Shown here: positions 5,772 through 8,160 of the stretch, one piece after another
How the letters are laid out: each line of letters starts with the position of its first letter
Numbering within the stretch: the stretch's first letter is position 1
Assembly (NCBI GenBank): GCA_963978235.1
Contig: CAXBQM010000054.1
Location: 1-8,160, forward strand
Length of the DNA stretch: 8,160 bases
Direction: 5' to 3'
Source: UBA7398 sp963978235
Lineage (GTDB): Bacteria > Actinomycetota > Actinomycetes > Nanopelagicales > Nanopelagicaceae
The notes under the pieces: generated by a model
Told to the model about the DNA's origin: nothing
What the model saw: the letters and a program-made list of their open reading frames with translations, nothing else
Database searches by the model: none
Made by a program: the position numbers and the translations under genes

Positions 5772-5838
5772 TAATCTCAAAATAGATTGGCCGACTAAAT
5801 TCAGATAATCTCAAAATAGAGCGCTGACTAAATTCAGA
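5772..5838. repeat. Two adjacent 33/34-bp direct repeats with a partial inverted copy nearby
   Basis: Unit 1 (5772-5805) is TAATCTCAAAATAGA, then TTGGCC, then GACTAAATTCAGA. Unit 2 (5806-5838) is TAATCTCAAAATAGA, then GCGCT, then GACTAAATTCAGA. The two abut exactly; the 15-base and 13-base blocks are identical and only the 5-6-base centre differs. A partial inverted third copy (ATTTGAGATAAT, preceded by GGCCGAGT) lies at 5856-5875. The pair is 89-155 bases upstream of the small membrane-protein start and downstream of the HNH stop. It could be a pair of regulator sites, a transcript structure, or a recent tandem duplication. The rest of the 5684-5949 gap shows no gene. Confidence 0.85.
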
Positions 5839-5949
5839 ATTTGTCGAAGCTTTGTGGCCGAGTGATTTGAGATAATGCCCTCGTAGATTTACTCAGCGAG
5901 AAGGAGATACTCTTCTTGTTATCACTTCGGTTAACTTAATGAAAAGAAC

Positions 5950-7293
5950 TTATGTAACATCAATTATGGGTGGTGGTTTGACCCGGTAAGTCTTGCCGGT
6001 GGGAGACGTCCAGATACAACATCCTTCACCATCAACTCTTAGTTGCCAGTTATTGTGTGTTTTCAAAACATGATGTCTTCTGCATAGCGAAACAAGGTTT
6101 TCTGGGTTTGTCTCGCCGCCGGTATCCCAACTTTTGACGTGATCAATATCGCCGATACGAGAAGGTTGTCGGCACCCCGGAAAGCGACAAGTTTTATCTC
6201 GAGAGATGATGAAATTACGGAGTGCTTGGCTTGGAATATAACTTTCTCGACCCAAATCAAGTAATTCACCTGTAAGTGGCTCGGTAATAAATCGCTTCCA
6301 TTGCGAATCGTTACTCAACTCTCGAACGAGAAATGGTGGGATAACGGTGCCATCATCAAGTTTTGCAGGATTATTTTGAAGTCCGAGAAGAGTTTCTAGA
6401 TCAACCGTTACATTTACTGTGGTCTTAATTCCTTGCGGAACGTACTCTCCTTCAATAGCAGAGAGAAAGTGTGTGGCAATCTCTACTGCTGCATCTGCTC
6501 TGCGGTTATCAATTCGACGATCTTTCTCCACTTGCGTTGCGCCCGATAGCGGTATTCGTTCAGATTCTCGACTCGAGTCTTTACGAGCGCCGTTCATCCG
6601 AGCACCGGCTTCAATCGCTTGTTTAATAGCTTGACCTTCAACTGAATTAACGAAGATATGAATCTCCATCATTCCATTCTTCTCTTCAAAAAACTCGACT
6701 CGACGATGCTGGAGCTCTTCACTCACTTTCTCCGCGAAAATTTCTGGATCATGTTGCGCGATGAGATAGCGAGTGCGATTGGAAACTTGTCTAGGCGTAT
6801 GATGTTCAGCAAAGGCAATAACTGCCATTTCGATTGCCTCAATATCTTTAGGATCAAAACCTGAACGAATGGCGCTATCAAGATCTTGCGCAATAAAGCG
6901 AGCATGTTCTGGTGAAATTTCGCCATACTTCAACGCCTCTTGTGTGCGAGGAAGTGAGGTAGCCAGCGTTCGTGCAACATCGATTCGAACTTGTGCATTA
7001 CCTACCGACATTCGTAAAGCCGAGGCGACTTCCTCTCTAGCAGGGTCATCTGCACCATCCCACAGTGATTGCGCAATTTTCTCTTCAGTACCAGAAATTG
7101 CGACCGTAACTTGATCAATTAAATGTTGAACAAAACTCTGTAGTTTCTGAAAGGTAGCCAGGAGATCAACTTGCGCACTTGCGGAGAGTCGATTCGGGTC
7201 AATATTTTCAATCTCAGTCAGCAATTTTCCGCAGGCGCGACTATTTCGCAGTCGGAGAATATTCTCGTCAGAAAAGTGCTGTGAAGTGAGCAT
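5950..7293 (-). CDS. DUF222 (13E12-type) HNH endonuclease-domain protein
   Basis: The protein has 447 residues. Residues about 30-320 form the mostly helical DUF222 region, a family abundant and often multicopy in actinobacteria, with segments such as ARTLATSLPRTQEALKYGEI and SPEHARFIAQDLD. The C-terminal HNH domain (about 365-415) contains CRFPGC (C369, C374), DIDHVKSW with D384-H385, N399 in NPENLVSLC, C404, H407/H408 and H413. These make up a complete zinc-binding and ββα-metal catalytic set, so nuclease activity is plausible. The role of the family is not established; phage- or mobile-element-related nuclease and DNA-repair roles have been considered. The ATG at 7293 has no SD sequence; the frame stays open upstream but offers no better start. 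The leader (7294-7387) carries nested inverted repeats and a DnaA-box sequence. The same-strand SDR gene ends 94 bases upstream. No intein, intron or target-site duplication is seen, so current mobility is unsupported. Confidence 0.92.
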   Translation of the reverse strand: MLTSQHFSDENILRLRNSRACGKLLTEIENIDPNRLSASAQVDLLATFQKLQSFVQHLIDQVTVAISGTEEKIAQSLWDGADDPAREEVASALRMSVGNAQVRIDVARTLATSLPRTQEALKYGEISPEHARFIAQDLDSAIRSGFDPKDIEAIEMAVIAFAEHHTPRQVSNRTRYLIAQHDPEIFAEKVSEELQHRRVEFFEEKNGMMEIHIFVNSVEGQAIKQAIEAGARMNGARKDSSRESERIPLSGATQVEKDRRIDNRRADAAVEIATHFLSAIEGEYVPQGIKTTVNVTVDLETLLGLQNNPAKLDDGTVIPPFLVRELSNDSQWKRFITEPLTGELLDLGRESYIPSQALRNFIISRDKTCRFPGCRQPSRIGDIDHVKSWDTGGETNPENLVSLCRRHHVLKTHNNWQLRVDGEGCCIWTSPTGKTYRVKPPPIIDVT

Positions 7294-7326
7294 GGGTGAA
7301 TGATGAAGTGGCGCACTGACAATGGC

Positions 7327-7374
7327 GATAAATTTTCCCGTTCCACATTGTGGATTGTGGATAAAAAATTTATC
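7327..7374. repeat. Nested inverted repeats in the HNH gene leader
   Basis: An outer perfect 10-bp inverted repeat consists of GATAAATTTT (7327-7336) and AAAATTTATC (7365-7374). Between its arms lies a second perfect inverted repeat, TCCACA (7342-7347) and TGTGGA (7349-7354), around a single T. A direct reiteration TGTGGATTG/TGTGGATAA follows (7349-7357 and 7356-7364). The element occupies half of the 94-base gap between the SDR stop (7388) and the HNH start (7293). Read in the minus direction it could fold into a hairpin, but there is no T-tract after the stem, so it is not a standard terminator. Confidence 0.8.
7356..7364 (-). promoter_or_regulatory. Exact DnaA-box sequence TTATCCACA
   Basis: Read on the minus strand this 9-mer equals the strong E. 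coli DnaA-box consensus. A second 7-of-9 match (CAATCCACA, 7349-7357) is adjacent in the same orientation, and GTTCCACA (7340-7347) faces it. It is inside the nested inverted repeats upstream of the HNH gene. No dnaA, dnaN or origin-type unwinding array is visible, so an origin is not claimed. Regulation by DnaA or a chance match are the alternatives. Confidence 0.4.
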
Positions 7375-7387
7375 TACGTTGGGCTAT

Positions 7388-8160
7388 TCACCGCTCTTCC
7401 CTAATCGAATTCCCACCATCAATAACAATCATCTGCCCAGTGACATAACTTGCTTCCGCCGATGCTAACCACGCAATCGCAGAAGCAATTTCAAGTGGCG
7501 TACCTGAGCGTTTCATCGGTGTAAGTAACCCTTGGGATTTTTCAAAATCATTTGACGACTCAGTAGCGATCCAGCCAGGTGCGATTGCGTTGACGGTTAC
7601 TGCGCTGTTATTAGCGCCAGTTGTCGCTTCGTCGAGTGCAAGTGCGCGAGTGAAACCGACGAGCGCTGCTTTGCTACTGGCATAGGCAACTTCGTGCGAC
7701 ATCGCCATGAGTGGGCCGGTGACACTTGAGATATTGATGATGCGACCACGAGTGGATTTACGGATGAAGGGGAGCGCTGCTTTAGTGAGAAGAAATGCGG
7801 AGGTGAGATTTCGTTGAAGCGATGCGTTCCATCCTTCCAGCGTCAACTCATCGATACTTCCAACTTCTCCCAAATCGTGCGCACCGCTTTGAACGCTCGT
7901 CATTCCTGCGTTATTAACGAGAACATCAATACCACCAAGAGTTGCAACGACGTGTGGAATAAGTTCGGCAACAAACGTTGCATCACCTAAATCACCATGT
8001 GATGCATGTGCAACATGGCCCAACTCTTTTAATTCGCGCGCGCGAGATGTCACCCGATCAGTGCGGCCAACGAGATAGACCGAAGCGCCTTGTTGCGCGA
8101 GCAATTTTGCGGAAGCAAACCCAATTCCGGTGGCTGAACCAGCGCCGGTAATAAGGGCTC
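7388..8160 (-). CDS. Short-chain dehydrogenase/reductase (FabG-like), N-terminus outside window
   Basis: NAD(P)-dependent oxidoreductase of the classical SDR family, a cytoplasmic Rossmann-fold enzyme. The frame is open to the right edge, with 256 residues visible and the start outside. A TTG at 8104 is not the start, because the cofactor-binding ALITGAGSATGIG lies upstream of it. In visible numbering the landmarks are NNAG at 82-85, N117, catalytic S145 (INISSVTG), Y159 and K163 (YASSK), APGWIATE at about 193-200, and the FabG-type ending ASYVTGQMIVIDGG. The complete Asn-Ser-Tyr-Lys tetrad implies an active enzyme. The glycine motif is stretched: five residues separate TG from GIG instead of the usual three. 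The sequence resembles 3-oxoacyl-ACP reductases but does not fix the substrate. The HNH gene lies 94 bases downstream on the same strand, with no functional link evident. Confidence 0.93.
   Translation of the reverse strand, partial: ALITGAGSATGIGFASAKLLAQQGASVYLVGRTDRVTSRARELKELGHVAHASHGDLGDATFVAELIPHVVATLGGIDVLVNNAGMTSVQSGAHDLGEVGSIDELTLEGWNASLQRNLTSAFLLTKAALPFIRKSTRGRIINISSVTGPLMAMSHEVAYASSKAALVGFTRALALDEATTGANNSAVTVNAIAPGWIATESSNDFEKSQGLLTPMKRSGTPLEIASAIAWLASAEASYVTGQMIVIDGGNSIREER

Noticed and set aside
5772..5838. CRISPR-like repeat-spacer pattern
   Set aside because: Only two units exist, they abut without spacers, and no cas genes are present.
6419..7114. Plus-strand open frames opposite the HNH gene
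   Set aside because: They are Ser/Arg/Ala-rich shadows of the strongly supported minus-strand coding sequence, with no independent signals.
5950..7293. HNH protein as a homing endonuclease or part of an insertion sequence
   Set aside because: No intron, intein, transposase or flanking direct duplication is seen; DUF222-HNH proteins are ordinary chromosomal residents of actinobacteria.
7327..7374. Replication origin based on DnaA-type boxes
   Set aside because: Only one exact box and one or two weak ones, with no dnaA/dnaN neighbours and no extended box array.

Overview
The window looks like chromosomal DNA from a small-genome, relatively A+T-rich actinobacterium. A planktonic freshwater lineage such as the acI/Nanopelagicales group would fit, but that assignment is inference. 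The actinobacterial signs are the close resemblance of RF2, SmpB and the tmRNA to their mycobacterial counterparts, the gene order prfB-ftsE-ftsX-smpB-ssrA, and a DUF222 (13E12-type) HNH protein. Several start codons have no Shine-Dalgarno sequence but carry a TANNNT box exactly where a leaderless transcript would need it.

Plus-strand block, 1-5386. Three consecutive TadE/TadG-like minor pilin genes (the first cut by the window edge) form the end of what is probably a Tad/Flp pilus locus. They run into prfB (release factor 2) with only 15 bases between the last tad stop and the prfB ATG. Then come ftsE and ftsX, the ABC-type complex that couples division to cell-wall hydrolysis, with 15 bases between them and a canonical RBS on ftsX. 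smpB and the tmRNA gene ssrA follow; together they encode the trans-translation pair that rescues stalled ribosomes. The tmRNA is one-piece, encodes the 12-residue tag ASNTDADFALAA, and has CTA rather than CCA after its discriminator base. A near-perfect 24-bp palindrome ends 4 bases before its 5' end.

Minus-strand block, 5396-8160. A 95-residue, three-helix membrane protein of unknown function converges on ssrA. Upstream of it lies a 266-base gap holding two adjacent 33/34-bp direct repeats and a partial inverted third copy. Next is a complete DUF222-HNH nuclease-family protein. Its leader contains nested inverted repeats and one exact DnaA-box sequence (TTATCCACA). Last is a short-chain dehydrogenase whose N-terminus runs off the right edge.

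The coding content is ordinary core and near-core actinobacterial material, and I see no evidence for a new multi-gene system. The parts most worth a second look are non-coding: the palindrome in front of ssrA, the DnaA-box/inverted-repeat element in front of the HNH gene, and the tandem repeat pair between the two minus-strand genes.
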